64,000 bases of DNA. Origin: Acidisoma sp. PAMC 29798. GTDB lineage: Bacteria; Pseudomonadota; Alphaproteobacteria; Acetobacterales; Acetobacteraceae. The notes below the pieces were generated by a model that searched no databases, was not told the origin of the DNA, and saw only the letters and a list, made by a program, of their open reading frames with translations. The stretch is taken from assembly GCF_030252425.1 (NCBI RefSeq), contig NZ_CP126996.1, positions 1 to 64,000 of the forward strand, read 5' to 3'. The position numbers were made by a program, and so were the translations under genes. Numbering within the stretch: the stretch's first letter is position 1; each line of letters starts with the position of its first letter. Shown here piece after piece: positions 37,064 through 46,036 of the stretch.

Positions 37064-38338
37064 ATGAGGAATATTCTATTAGCGACGACAGCAATGTTGG
37101 CCGCTTCTATTGGTCTCGTGATGAGCGCTGAAGCCCAGACCACCACATCCACCGCCGCACCTGGGAGCGTGATCGTGCGCCTTAATGGCCGTGTCAACTG
37201 GTACGCGGGCGTTGAGAGTTCGTCTCTCGATAGCATTGCAGGGACAAAGACCAGCACGACGTCATTCCTGAGTTACTTCCGCCTCTTCCCCGGCTTTGAT
37301 GGGATAGCCGCCAACGGCTTGCACTATGGCGCAGCTGCAGAAATCCGCATTAACAGCGGCAGCAGCGCGAGTTCGGAGACCCTTTATGTACACCAGGCCT
37401 ATGGATATCTTGGTCTTCCAAAGCTCGGCCAAGTGAGTTTCGGACAGGAGAATGGGCCTGTCGTCGTATTCGAGACGGGAACCTTTGAAGGTTTTAACGA
37501 TGGCGGTTGGTGGGGCGATCTTCCCGGTATCGTTCCCACTAATGCCGAGGCGGTCTATCCATTTGTTGATAATGGGGGCCTCAGTCAAGAAACGGATAAA
37601 ATCGTCTATCTATCTCCCACGTTTGGTGGATTTCAATTCGGTTTGGGTTACGAACCAAACCACACGGCAGAGAATGAGACCTCCGCCGATACGACCGTGA
37701 CGACGGCAGTCTCAGGAGGAACTCCAAGGAATCTCATCGACTTTGGAGGACAGTACACCAAGACGTTCGGTGGCATAGGTATACAAATCGGTGCTGACTA
37801 TCTGCATTCCGGCCAAGTTAGCGGCACGGGATCGCAATCAAAGAGTTATACGACGCCAAGCGGCTACCACGATTTAAGTATCATCTCAGGAGGCGCGACG
37901 GTTAGTGCCGCGGGCTTTACGGTCGGTGGGAACGCGGTCTACGGCGACTTCAATCAGGTGAGTGGTTACACGTTTGAGCTCGAGCCCAACGGAGGCCAGG
38001 CCGCAATCGGCGTGCTGGTGGGTGCTCAATACACTATGGGGCCGGTTGTCGTGGGCGCAAGTGTCTTCCGCTTCAACACGACAGGTGACCTCCCCGGCGG
38101 GATTGACGCCGCAGGCGGGACGATTAGCTCAGCCGGCCTGACGACGGGTCAGCAAGTCAATAATGGCCTAGCCGCAGGCGGGACTTACACCTTGGTTCCC
38201 GGTGTCAGTCTGTTTGTCGATTATGATTATGGCTGGCGTCATCAGGGTGGATACGATTTCGCGACGGGCGACGCGGGCGCGGATCACAACAATGTTCAAT
38301 CGCAACTCTTTGGTGTTGGAACCCAGGTGCAATGGTAG
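37064..38338 (+). CDS. Outer-membrane porin
   Basis: 424 residues with a signal peptide (MRNILLATTAMLAASIGLVM, cut after AEA). The mature protein is rich in alternating beta-strands, Gly, Ser and Thr. N-terminal strand GSVIVRLNGRVNWYAGVESS and strand-turn KLGQVSFGQENGPVVVFETG (the loop-3-like region) fit the general Gram-negative porin family; it ends in FGVGTQVQW with a terminal aromatic residue, the assembly signal for outer-membrane barrels. Clear RBS (GAGGAA). It lies between two copies of the same IS5 end. Confidence 0.9.
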   Translation: MRNILLATTAMLAASIGLVMSAEAQTTTSTAAPGSVIVRLNGRVNWYAGVESSSLDSIAGTKTSTTSFLSYFRLFPGFDGIAANGLHYGAAAEIRINSGSSASSETLYVHQAYGYLGLPKLGQVSFGQENGPVVVFETGTFEGFNDGGWWGDLPGIVPTNAEAVYPFVDNGGLSQETDKIVYLSPTFGGFQFGLGYEPNHTAENETSADTTVTTAVSGGTPRNLIDFGGQYTKTFGGIGIQIGADYLHSGQVSGTGSQSKSYTTPSGYHDLSIISGGATVSAAGFTVGGNAVYGDFNQVSGYTFELEPNGGQAAIGVLVGAQYTMGPVVVGASVFRFNTTGDLPGGIDAAGGTISSAGLTTGQQVNNGLAAGGTYTLVPGVSLFVDYDYGWRHQGGYDFATGDAGADHNNVQSQLFGVGTQVQW

Positions 38339-38439
38339 CCAAAGAATAACAATGGATCCGCTACGGTTCGAAACGGGGGAAAGAGTGATCTTCCCTCGCA
38401 TCGGTGTACACTGCCGATACGCTCCACAGGGAGCGGGAA

Positions 38440-38558
38440 GTTGAACGATGAGCAGGTGCTATAGAACTTTGCGCCGGCGTTCAACCGTAAGGCGGTTGCC
38501 TTGCTGGAAAGTAGCGGGCGGCTCTTGACTGACGCCCGTCGCAGGCAAATTGGGCATC
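38440..38558 (+). pseudogene. IS3-type OrfA fragment
   Basis: The plus-strand frame reads FAPAFNRKAVALLESSGRLL then TDARRRQIGHL, like the start of IS3-family OrfA proteins (family pattern FS.AFK..AV.LLE.SG). Only about 35 residues remain; it is cut by the IS5 end at 38559. Confidence 0.5.
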
Positions 38559-38668
38559 TAGAGGGTGTTATGTACTTTTGAGCGGGTCTGGTGCAGTCAT
38601 GATGGATGACGCCCGCTCGCAAGCCGTATCCCTCTGACGTTTCTGATGAGGAGTGGAGCCTCGTTGCT
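38559..38668 (+). mobile_element. IS5 end fragment, duplicate of 35421-35530
   Basis: Starting tagagggtgttatg, about 110 bases match the reverse complement of the end of the IS5 at 34666-35530 base for base as far as ctcgttgct. This includes the transposase start (ATGACGCCCGCTCGCAAGCC region). It then breaks off into ISL3 debris. Opposite orientation to the complete copy. Confidence 0.85.
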
Positions 38669-38936
38669 GGCCTTGCCACGTCCATCAGGCGCTCCGCGAA
38701 TGTACGGCGAGTGCAGTGGCGATTCACGCAATGAAACCGCCGCGCAGCGACGCGTAGCGTCACCGGCCGACCCAGCCACGGCAGGTCGTGCAGCAGACGT
38801 CGATACGTGCTGTGAACGCGTCGCGACAGATTGCGGCAGACCGAGCATTCCGCCGATGCTGATCGAGGCACTACTTCAATTAAGACCCGATGAAGTGTCG
38901 AGACCACCCGGATCACCTTAAGCGAACGCGGAATGA
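38669..38936 (-). pseudogene. ISL3-family transposase, N-terminal fragment
   Basis: The minus strand reads VLIEVVPRSASAECSVCRNL, SRRVHSTYRRLLHDLPWLGR and RFHCVNRHCTRRTFAERL, the zinc-ribbon N-terminal domain of ISL3 transposases with its paired CxxC/CxxxxC motifs. It is truncated at 38669 by the IS5 fragment; no catalytic domain remains. The following 290 bases (38937-39229) hold nothing I recognise. Confidence 0.75.
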
Positions 38937-39229
38937 AAGACAGCAAGGCGGAGGACACAGGGACGAGCACCATGGACATGAATCCATGTCTCTCCTTGAT
39001 TCGCCCTAATAGTACAAGCCTGGGAGCACGGGAAGTGCGGGAGAACCATTCTTCGAACGGCGTTGACACCACCGCCGAGAGCATGGTCAGAAGAGGTGGC
39101 AACACAGTTAAAGCCGGCTCAGGCAGAGCTCGCGGCGCAAAAGCGAAAAGCTCCTCCACAACCTGTGCGACCTCCTGCCAGGAGCAGTGCGGCGAGAGGC
39201 AATCTGAATGTCAGCGCGCAGAGACGGCC

Positions 39230-39745
39230 GGCCGCCTAATTCCCGATGCGCAAGTGGGCCGCAATGTGATCAGCCGTCGGAAGCCGATGGCCCAGATGGA
39301 GCGGGCAAGCCGGTAAGGGTTCTCCGTGATGAGGGCGACTGCCCCTACCCATAGCTCTTGAAGATGGGGCTGCGCGGGAGGTGCCAACGCAATGGGCGTG
39401 CAGGAACAGCTCCTTCTCGATCTGGTCGGAGACGGCGTTCGCAAAAGCCAGCACCAACACTCGGACATAGATCGGGCCGATGCCGCGGATCATCCCCGAG
39501 TCGAGGTATTTCCAATTTTCTCCAGCGTCTTGGGCTAGGTGGTAGTGATGTGAGTCGCCTAGAATTGTAGCCCATGGTCGCGGTCGTTGACCCAGTTCCC
39601 GATAGTGCTAATGGACTTCCCGACGCTGATGGTCGCCGCGTTCCCCTTGACGACGACAAAATCGCGGGGGCCCCGCGACTTGACCCGAAGGACGTGACGT
39701 GACCCCCGTTTCTCATCCAGCCGTAACGAGAGTCCAGGCGTGATT
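39230..39745 (-). pseudogene. RecD2-like helicase, N-terminal relic
   Basis: Minus strand, several frames. From the right: VLRVKSRGPRDFVVVKGNAA, then SISTIGNWVNDRDHGLQF (OB-like N-terminal domain), then ENWKYLDSGMIRGIGPIYVR and VLVLAFANAVSDQIEKE (helix-hairpin-helix region), then VALITENPYRLARSIWAIGF. This order matches the start of RecD2-type (ATP-dependent RecD-like) DNA helicases, found on plasmids as conjugation-linked nucleases. The first residues are cut by the IS3 repeat at 39745, and the ATPase core is missing. Frameshifts near 39380 and 39540. Confidence 0.65.
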
Positions 39746-40256
39746 GCTCTGCACCCAATCTTTGGAGCGGTCGAGGGTAGAGTTTCGGGCCTGTTTTCAC
39801 GATGACGGGCTGGGTGCGCCATCGGGATTTTGCAGTGAGATCGGTGACCTGTTGCCAATCGCGCCGTGTGGGCGAACCTCATTGTAGTAACTGCGCCAAG
39901 CCTCCAACTTTTCCTGCGCGTCTGCAAGCGTCAGGAACCAGTGGGCGTTTAAACATTCTGCTCGTATGCTCTGCACCCAATCTTTGGAGCGGTCGAGGGT
40001 AGAGTTTCGGGCCTGTTTGCTCTGCACCCAATCTTTGGAGCGGTCGAGGGTAGAGTTTCGGGCCTGTTTTCACGATGACGGGCTGGGTGCGCCATCGGGA
40101 TTTTGCAGTGAGATCGGTGACCTGTTGCCAATCGCGCCGTGTGGGCGAACCTCATTGTAGTAACTGCGCCAAGCCTCCAACTTTTCCTGCGCGTCTGCAA
40201 GCGTCAGGAACCAGTGGGCGTTTAAACATTCTGCTCGTAAGCGGCCGTTAAAGGCC
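39745..40256. repeat. Nested series of truncated IS3 left ends
   Basis: Three incomplete copies of the left end of the IS3 element at 40257, in tandem. Each starts tgctctgcacccaatctttg: at 39745 (222 bases, ends ctcgta), at 39967 (about 52 bases, ends gcctgttt) and at 40018 (about 239 bases, ends gttaaaggcc). The complete element follows directly at 40257. All copies look identical over their shared length. Each breaks off at a different internal point. The arrangement could arise from repeated insertion/deletion at IS ends or from assembly error. Confidence 0.85.
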
Positions 40257-40308
40257 TGCTCTGCACCCAATCTTTGGAGCGGTCGAGGGTAGAGTTTCGG
40301 GCCTGTTT

Positions 40309-41112
40309 TCACGATGACGGGCTGGGTGCGCCATCGGGATTTTGCAGTGAGATCGGTGACCTGTTGCCAATCGCGCCGTGTGGGCGAACCTCATTGTAGT
40401 AACTGCGCCAAGCCTCCAACTTTTCCTGCGCGTCTGCAAGCGTCAGGAACCAGTGGGCGTTTAAACATTCTGCTCGTAAGCGGCCGTTAAAGGCCTCGAT
40501 GAAGGCGTTGTCTGTCGGCTTGCCGGGCCGTGAGAAATCCAGCGTGACGCCGTTGGCATAGGCCCATAGGTCGAGGTCTCGGGAGATGAACTCGGACCCT
40601 TGGTCCACGCGGATCGTCTTGGGATAGCCCACCGCGGCGCAGGTCTGCTCAAGGGCGGCAACCACGTGCTCGGCCCGGTAGCTGAACCGTGGATCGACGA
40701 TCGGCGAGAAGCGAGAGAACGTGTCGATCACCGTGAGCACCCTGATCTTCCTTCCGGTTGCCAACTGGTCGTGCACGAAGTCCATCGCCCAGGTCTCATT
40801 GGGTTGCGTGGCGGGTTGCCGGTCATCCCGGAGCTTTGCCTTGACCCGCCGCTTGGGCGTCTTATTGCGTAATTGAAGACCTAATTCATTGTAAATCCTA
40901 TAAACCTTCTTGGCGTTCACTCGCCAGCCCTCTCGGCGGAGCATCACATGCACACGGCGGTAGCCGTACCGCACGCGGGTCGCACAAATGTCTTTGATCC
41001 TAGCCTCGATTCCGGCCTGGTCGTGCCGACGGGACTTGTAGTGGTAGGTGGAGGTATCAACTTCGAGAACCCGGCAGGCCCGCCGGATCGAGACATCCCA
41101 CTCGCCACACAT
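40309..41112 (-). CDS. IS3-family transposase OrfB (IS51-like)
   Basis: 267 residues. N-terminal part SIRRACRVLEVDTSTYHYKS and RYGYRRVHVMLRREGWRVNA; rve core with DDE: Asp in ETWAMDFVHDQL, Asp in IRVDQGSEFISRDLDLWAYA, Glu in [20 protein letters not shown]. The end [14 protein letters not shown] is typical. Made as an OrfAB fusion by frameshifting, as in other IS3 members. Copies of its 3' end are repeated in the array at 39745-40256. Confidence 0.93.
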   Translation of the reverse strand: MCGEWDVSIRRACRVLEVDTSTYHYKSRRHDQAGIEARIKDICATRVRYGYRRVHVMLRREGWRVNAKKVYRIYNELGLQLRNKTPKRRVKAKLRDDRQPATQPNETWAMDFVHDQLATGRKIRVLTVIDTFSRFSPIVDPRFSYRAEHVVAALEQTCAAVGYPKTIRVDQGSEFISRDLDLWAYANGVTLDFSRPGKPTDNAFIEAFNGRLRAECLNAHWFLTLADAQEKLEAWRSYYNEVRPHGAIGNRSPISLQNPDGAPSPSS

Positions 41113-41144
41113 TCCGTCGACCAGCTTGCGCTTGCGAGCAGGCC

Positions 41145-41411
41145 CTAGAGTTTTCGGCGGATCACGTCCTGCAGCATCTCGCGATCCAGCGACAGGTCAG
41201 CCACCAGCTTCCGAAGCTTTGCGTTCTCGTCCTCAAGCAGCTTCAGCCGCCGCATCTCCGTCGGCAGCAGCCCATCGTATTTCTTCTTCCAGTTGAAGTA
41301 GGTCGCCTGACTGATCCCGGCCTTCCGGCAGATGTCCGTCACAGGGATCCCGTCGGCTCCCTGCTTCAGGATGAATGCCTTCTGCGCGTCCGAAAACTTC
41401 GATGCCTTCAT
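41145..41411 (-). CDS. IS3-family transposase OrfA
   Basis: 88 residues from ATG 41411 (MKASKFSDAQKAFILKQGAD); an upstream start at 41447 is less likely. HTH (GIPVTDICRKAGISQATYFN, then WKKKYDGLLP) and a coiled-coil end (MRRLKLLEDENAKLRKLVAD). Ends LQDVIRRKL, normal for this OrfA type. Confidence 0.9.
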   Translation of the reverse strand: MKASKFSDAQKAFILKQGADGIPVTDICRKAGISQATYFNWKKKYDGLLPTEMRRLKLLEDENAKLRKLVADLSLDREMLQDVIRRKL

Positions 41412-41487
41412 CGTTCTCCGCTCCTCCCAGCCAGGGAAGAATGGCACGGAAAACTCTACCTAAAAACGATCCAGTTTGCGGGGAGCA

Positions 41488-41539
41488 GATCACGTAAGCG
41501 GCCGTTAAAGGCCTCGATGAAGGCGTTGTCTGTCGGCTT
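41488..41539 (-). repeat. Internal IS3 fragment at the IS21 junction
   Basis: cgtaagcggccgttaaaggc followed by ctcgatgaaggcgttgtctg and tcggctt repeats part of orfB of the adjacent IS3 element (40475-40523) in the same orientation, then stops at the IS21 left end. It is another truncated piece of the same IS. Confidence 0.8.
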
Positions 41540-41651
41540 GTAAAACAGCGTGCAAAAGTTCCCAGATTCCAGGGGTAAACAGCGTCCAATAGTTTCCACC
41601 CTGGTCGTGCGATCATCCGGCATTTTTGCTGGGGAATCTGGGGTGCTGCTC

Positions 41652-43151
41652 ATGGACTTGATTGCCGAGATCCGGCGCCGCCATCTGGTCCGCCACGAGA
41701 GCATCAGCTCGATCGCGCGGGACCTTAAGCTGTGCCGGCAGACCGTCCGCCGGCATTGCCGGACCGAAGCCCAGCCGTCCTACCAGCGCAGCCGGCAGCC
41801 AACGCCGATGCTGGGAGCGGTCCAGCAGACGCTGGAGACGTGGCTGCGGACCGAAGGGCTTCTCCCGAAAGCCCAGCGCCGCACGGCCCAGCGGCTATTC
41901 GAAGGTTTGCAGGCGGAGGGCTACCGCGGCGCCTACGACAGCGTGCAACGTTTCGTGCGGCGCTGGAAGGCGGACAAGTCGGGCCCGGCGCTGGCGCACG
42001 CCTTTATCCCGCTGGCCTTCGCACCCGGCGAGGTGTGCCAGTTCGACTGGAGCCATGAGCATGTCGAACTCGGCGGCGTCATGCAGACCATCAAGGTTGC
42101 GCATTTCCGGCTGACCTTCAGCCGGCAGATGTTCGTGGTGGCCTACCCACGCGAGACCCAGGAGATGGTCTTCGACGCGCATAACCGCGCTTTCGCCTTC
42201 TTCGGCGGGGTGCCCCAGCGCATGGTCTACGACAACCTCAAGTCCGTTGTGGAGACGATATTTACCGGCAAGGAGCGGCAGTTCAATCGGCGCTTCATGG
42301 TGCTGGCCAACCACTATCTGTTTGAGCCCGTCGCCTGTACCCCCGCCTCTGGATGGGAGAAGGGGCAGGTCGAGAACCAGGTTGGCAACATCCGCGAATG
42401 GCTATTCACGCCGCTGGCCCGTTTTATCAGCTTCGATGCGCTGAACGTCTGGCTGGCCACGCGCTGCCGGGAGCTGGCGCAGCGCAAACACCCGGTAACG
42501 CCGGAGCGCTCGATTGCCGCGTGCTTTGCCGAGGAGCAGCCGTCGCTGCGGCAGATCACCGCGACATTCGACGGCTATGTCGAACATATGCTGCGCGTGT
42601 CGAGCACCTGCCTGGTGGCGGTGGATCGCAACCGATACAGCGTGCCAGCCGCCTTCGCCGGCCGCGCTGTCTCGGTGCGCACCTCAGCCGCCGGCGTGCG
42701 CATCGTGGCCGACGGCGCAATCGTCGCCGACCATGCCCGGCGGTATGGGCGTGATCAACTGATCTGCGATCCGTGGCATTATCTGCCGATCCTGGAACGC
42801 AAACCTGGCGCATTGCGCAACGGTGTGCCGTTCCAGCAATGGGATTTGCCCACGCCCATCCGGCTGGTGCGCGACCGCATTCTCAAGCAGCCGAAAGGCG
42901 ATCGTGCTTTTGTCGAGTTGCTGATGATGGCACGCGAGTTCGGCCTGGAGCCGCTGCAGGTCGCCTGCGAATTGGTATTGGACGGCAATGTCATCACTGC
43001 CGCCGTGGTGCTGAACGAGATGCGCCGGCTTGTCGCACCCAGCACGCCCGCCATGCTGAACGTGCCCGACATGCTGAAGCTCCAAACCGAGCCGCGCGCC
43101 GATTGCGGCCGCTACGACCACCTGCGCGAGGTGAGCCATGTCATCCACTGA
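41652..43151 (+). CDS. istA: IS21-family transposase IstA
   Basis: 499 residues from ATG 41652 ([20 protein letters not shown]). HTH ([15 protein letters not shown]) and DDE core: Asp in [20 protein letters not shown], Asp in [17 protein letters not shown], Glu in [18 protein letters not shown] 34-codon upstream extension of the open frame falls in the terminal repeat and is not used. Catalyses cut-and-join of the element with the IstB helper. Confidence 0.93.
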   Translation: MDLIAEIRRRHLVRHESISSIARDLKLCRQTVRRHCRTEAQPSYQRSRQPTPMLGAVQQTLETWLRTEGLLPKAQRRTAQRLFEGLQAEGYRGAYDSVQRFVRRWKADKSGPALAHAFIPLAFAPGEVCQFDWSHEHVELGGVMQTIKVAHFRLTFSRQMFVVAYPRETQEMVFDAHNRAFAFFGGVPQRMVYDNLKSVVETIFTGKERQFNRRFMVLANHYLFEPVACTPASGWEKGQVENQVGNIREWLFTPLARFISFDALNVWLATRCRELAQRKHPVTPERSIAACFAEEQPSLRQITATFDGYVEHMLRVSSTCLVAVDRNRYSVPAAFAGRAVSVRTSAAGVRIVADGAIVADHARRYGRDQLICDPWHYLPILERKPGALRNGVPFQQWDLPTPIRLVRDRILKQPKGDRAFVELLMMAREFGLEPLQVACELVLDGNVITAAVVLNEMRRLVAPSTPAMLNVPDMLKLQTEPRADCGRYDHLREVSHVIH

Positions 43152-43926
43152 TCTTGCTGTTAAGCCTCTTGCCTTGGTTGCTTCCGGCGTAGACCGCCTC
43201 GGCCAACTCAGTGCGCTACATCTCTACGGCATGGCTACCGCCTGGAGCGAGTTGCTGGCGGAAGGCCCACGTCGGCCGATGCAGCCCGAGGCATGGCTGG
43301 ACCGGTTAATCGAAGCCGAGCTTGCCGATCGCCAGGTCCGCAGCCTGCGCTACCAGCTCAAGGCCGCGCGCTTCCCTGTTCATCGCGACCTGACCGGTAT
43401 CGAATGGGCCGAAACCCCATTGCCGCAGGCGCAAATCGAACAACTGGCGACCGCCGCCTTCATGGCAACCGCGCACAATCTGATCCTGGTCGGCGGCACC
43501 GGCACCGGAAAGACCCACATCGCGACGGCGCTGGGTGTCGCTGCCATCCACCAGGGCAAACGCGTGCGCTTCTACAACGCCGTCGACCTGGTCAACCAGC
43601 TGGAGCGGGAGAAACAGCAGGGACGCGCCGGCAATCTCGCCCGTCAGCTGGTGCAGACCGACGCCGTGATCATCGACGAACTCGGCTATCTGCCGTTCCC
43701 AGCCTCGGGCGGCGCTCTGCTGTTCCACCTGATCAGCCAGCTCTACGAAAAGACCTCGCTGATCTTCACAACCAACCTCTCTTTTGCCGAATGGGTGGGT
43801 GTCTTCGGTGACCCAAAGATGACAACCGCACTGCTGGACCGGGTCACCCACCACTGCGACATCCTGGAGACCGGCAACGACTCGTTCCGCTTCAAGCAGC
43901 GAAAGAAACAGCCGAAAAACAGCTGA
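43138..43926 (+). CDS. istB: IS21-family helper ATPase IstB
   Basis: 262 residues, a DnaC-like AAA+ ATPase. Walker [19 protein letters not shown] near residue 120; Walker [21 protein letters not shown]; sensor region [20 protein letters not shown]; end [20 protein letters not shown]. Its ATG overlaps the last 14 bases of istA, so it is translationally coupled. Selects targets and stimulates IstA. Confidence 0.95.
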   Translation: MSSTDLAVKPLALVASGVDRLGQLSALHLYGMATAWSELLAEGPRRPMQPEAWLDRLIEAELADRQVRSLRYQLKAARFPVHRDLTGIEWAETPLPQAQIEQLATAAFMATAHNLILVGGTGTGKTHIATALGVAAIHQGKRVRFYNAVDLVNQLEREKQQGRAGNLARQLVQTDAVIIDELGYLPFPASGGALLFHLISQLYEKTSLIFTTNLSFAEWVGVFGDPKMTTALLDRVTHHCDILETGNDSFRFKQRKKQPKNS

Positions 43927-43982
43927 GAAAGTGGAAACTTTTGGACGCTGTTGCCTGGTAACTATTCAACGCTGATTGACAC

Positions 43983-44862
43983 CCGGCGACGCTGCGCGCC
44001 TACAAAGCCGATCAGGCTAACTTCAAGGCATGGTGCATAGAGCGCAAGCTCGATCCCATGCCATCCACGGCCGAGGTCGTCGGCGCCTATCTGGCGGATG
44101 CCGGGCGCGGCTATGCGCTGTCCACGCTAAGACGGCGGGTCGCCGCCATTGCCCGAGCCCATCGCATCGCCAAGCAGCCGCTCGACACGCGCCACCCTGC
44201 CATCCGTGAGACCTTACGCGGGCATTGCCCGCACCCATGGTGAGCCCCCTCGCCGCTCCGCCGCCATCACTACGGCAGAGATCAAGCGTCTGCTCCGTGT
44301 CTGCAGCGACGATATGGCGGGCACCCGGGATCAGGCCCTCTTCCTCGTCTGTTTCGCCGGCGCCTTGCGCCGCTCTGAGCTCGTCGGCCTCGATGTCGAG
44401 CATATCAACCGGACCGACGATGGCCTGCGCCTGCTCATCACGCGTTCCAAGACCGACAAGGAGGGCGCCGGGGCCGAGATCGGGCTATCGCGCGGTCGTG
44501 CCATGGCCACCTGTCCCGTGACAGCGCTGGAGCGCTGGCTTGAGCAGGCCAAGATCACTGCCGGTCCGATTTTTCGAAAGGTCGATCGTTGGGGGAAGGT
44601 CCATAGCAGTCGCCTCGATCCCGATGCCGTGCGCCAGATTCTCAAAAAACGTGCCCTGGAGGCGAAGATCACGGGAACGATCTGGGAGCCAATCACGCCC
44701 CACGGCATGCGAGCCGGTTTTGTGACGACCGCCTACAAGAATGGCGTCCCCGATGAAGAAATTATGGGTCACACGCGTCATCGAAGTCTGACGACGATGA
44801 GAGGCTATATCCGACGATCGAAGCTCAATACATCTAGCCCGGCCGGCAAGCTTGGCTTGTAA
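43983..44862 (+). pseudogene. Tyrosine recombinase/integrase, 5' truncated and frameshifted
   Basis: A 5' fragment reads TLRAYKADQANFKAWCIERK and STLRRRVAAIARAHRIAKQP, then shifts frame near 44215 into RTHGEPPRRSAAITTAEIKR. The catalytic domain is complete: Arg in GALRRSELVGLDVEH, His-x-x-Arg in TPHGMRAGFVTTAYKNG, His in HTRHRSLTTMRGYIRRS with the Tyr. The beginning was removed by the IS21 insertion and a frameshift separates the rest. An ATG in the shifted frame at 44149 could still make a 237-residue protein with the intact catalytic domain, but without the normal DNA-binding domain. Confidence 0.8.
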
Positions 44863-44901
44863 TGGCTGCACAGGCTGACCAACACCAGATACTTGGCCGC
44901 C

Positions 44902-45414
44902 CTACGGAGACCCTAGCACCTCAACGTGCCCCGCGCCTCCAATATCGTCCCGGAAACGATCAAGTGCGCTGATAGGAACATCACGCACCAAGAAAACGGC
45001 GCCGTTCGGAATGGTCGTCAACCAGATACTGGGGAGCGCGATGCAACGCGGATTGCCCGACATAAATCGTACTCCACGACCGGGACGCGCTCCCCGCCGG
45101 CTCCTCAGAGACGCCGCGATCTCGCGCCCGACGAGGTAGATGGGCTGTTCAGCGGCCTCAAACACACGTCGATACGGGACTTGCTCATCGACGGTTACCT
45201 TAATCTCAACGGTGTCTTCAAAAGCGGCGCGCGTCCCGTCGACACCCCAGATATCGAGACAAAGGGCACGAAGCGCCTCCTCCTGCGAGTGAGGAAAACT
45301 CCACCCGATACCGGCACCCAACCACAGGCCGCCTATCTGCTTTGACCGGTGCGGCAGCACCGGATGATATGGAGCCTGCAGTTCAAGGCGGTCTGAAACT
45401 TGAATGACAACCAT
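44902..45414 (-). CDS. Hypothetical protein
   Basis: 170 residues from ATG 45414 (MVVIQVSDRLELQAPYHPVL), which has a GGGAG site eight bases upstream; the frame extends to 45489 without such a site. Contains KQIGGLWLGAGIGWSFPHSQ then EEALRALCLDIWG and, later, FEAAEQPIYLVGREIAASLR. No family recognised; likely an alpha/beta soluble protein. No partner gene. Confidence 0.5.
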   Translation of the reverse strand: MVVIQVSDRLELQAPYHPVLPHRSKQIGGLWLGAGIGWSFPHSQEEALRALCLDIWGVDGTRAAFEDTVEIKVTVDEQVPYRRVFEAAEQPIYLVGREIAASLRSRRGARPGRGVRFMSGNPRCIALPSIWLTTIPNGAVFLVRDVPISALDRFRDDIGGAGHVEVLGSP

Positions 45415-45559
45415 CGGCGTCTCCCGGAGCAGGCAGAATCGTACGCCCTTCCGAATCGCTAAGCCAACGCGAAGTGTCGTCGACGCCATGAATTTATTGA
45501 ATCAGAAAAGGGGGAGAGATCAGTTTTTTGAATCCAAGGCTTCTCGTTGCGGTCGGCAA

Positions 45560-45990
45560 TTGCCGACGGTACCGGTCATCCGCGCTCTGACGCGCGAAGC
45601 CTATGCCAAATGGATTCTGGCCTTAGGGCGCGAGCTCAAACCGATGACCGCTGATTATAATGACATCGCAAGGAAGATCGCATTGATCTGCTGCACGTTG
45701 ATTCGTAGTTAGCAGCTCATCGAGATGATCGGAGAGGGCGACCACCTCCTCACCAAGAATCTTTCGGTGACCCCAGCTTTTCAAAATCGAGGCTTAGGTC
45801 GGAAGCTTTTGGCGCATGCCGAGCAAGTCGTTGTATCGTTGGAGTAACCTCATTAAGCTTTATACAAACAAGTTTTTCACCGATAACCTACGGCTGTATC
45901 TCAGGGTTGGTTACGGAGTTGATCGGGAGCGGGCGTTCTTGGCGGGATCACCGTTACATGAGCAAGGCCGCTTCAACGCGCTGAGTGGTC
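45560..45990 (+). pseudogene. GNAT acetyltransferase, heavily degraded
   Basis: Scattered blocks match a GNAT N-acetyltransferase: IRALTREAYAKWILALGREL and KPMTADYNDIARK; then in other frames QLIEMIGEGDHLLTKNLSVT, AFQNRGLGRKLLAHAEQVVV (acetyl-CoA loop, usual Q/R-x-x-G-x-G/A) and IKLYTNKFFTDNLRLYLRVG, then YGVDRERAF. At least three stop/frame changes separate them. Non-functional. Confidence 0.7.
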
Positions 45991-46036
45991 TAAATGTATA
46001 TTGATCTCGGTTCGAATTCGATCGTCGCGGATCTCA

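Larger units (their letters stand above)
40257..41487 (-). mobile_element. IS3-family insertion sequence (second type)
   Basis: Ends begin TGCTC...: left tgctctgcacccaatctttg at 40257; right end, read from the other strand at 41487, tgctccccgcaaactggatc. Both ends then have GGTAGAGTTT, so they are imperfect inverted repeats that obey the IS3 5'-TG...CA-3' rule. It encodes orfB (40309-41112) and orfA (41145-41411). About 1231 bases. Confidence 0.8.
41540..43981 (+). mobile_element. IS21-family insertion sequence, intact
   Basis: Left end tgtaaaacagcgtgcaaaag (41540) and right end, read inward from 43981, tgtcaatcagcgttgaatag. Each end carries the multiple cagcgt..aa.agtt repeats usual for IS21 (second unit cagcgtccaatagtttccac on the left, cagcgtccaaaagtttccac on the right). 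It encodes istA and istB. It is inserted between an IS3 fragment and an integrase gene whose N-terminus it removed. Confidence 0.88.

Noticed and set aside
38296-39159. 287-residue minus-strand ORF as a single gene
   Set aside because: Only its middle matches an ISL3 N-terminus; the ends run through an IS5 fragment and IS3 debris, so it is a chance fusion of fragments.
39745-40500. Possible CRISPR-like or tandem regulatory repeat array
   Set aside because: The repeats are long (50-240 bases), adjoin directly without unique spacers, and match the end of the adjacent IS3 element.
41550-41651. Upstream start for istA
   Set aside because: The extra 34 codons lie inside the IS21 terminal repeat; the conserved IstA sequence starts at ATG 41652.
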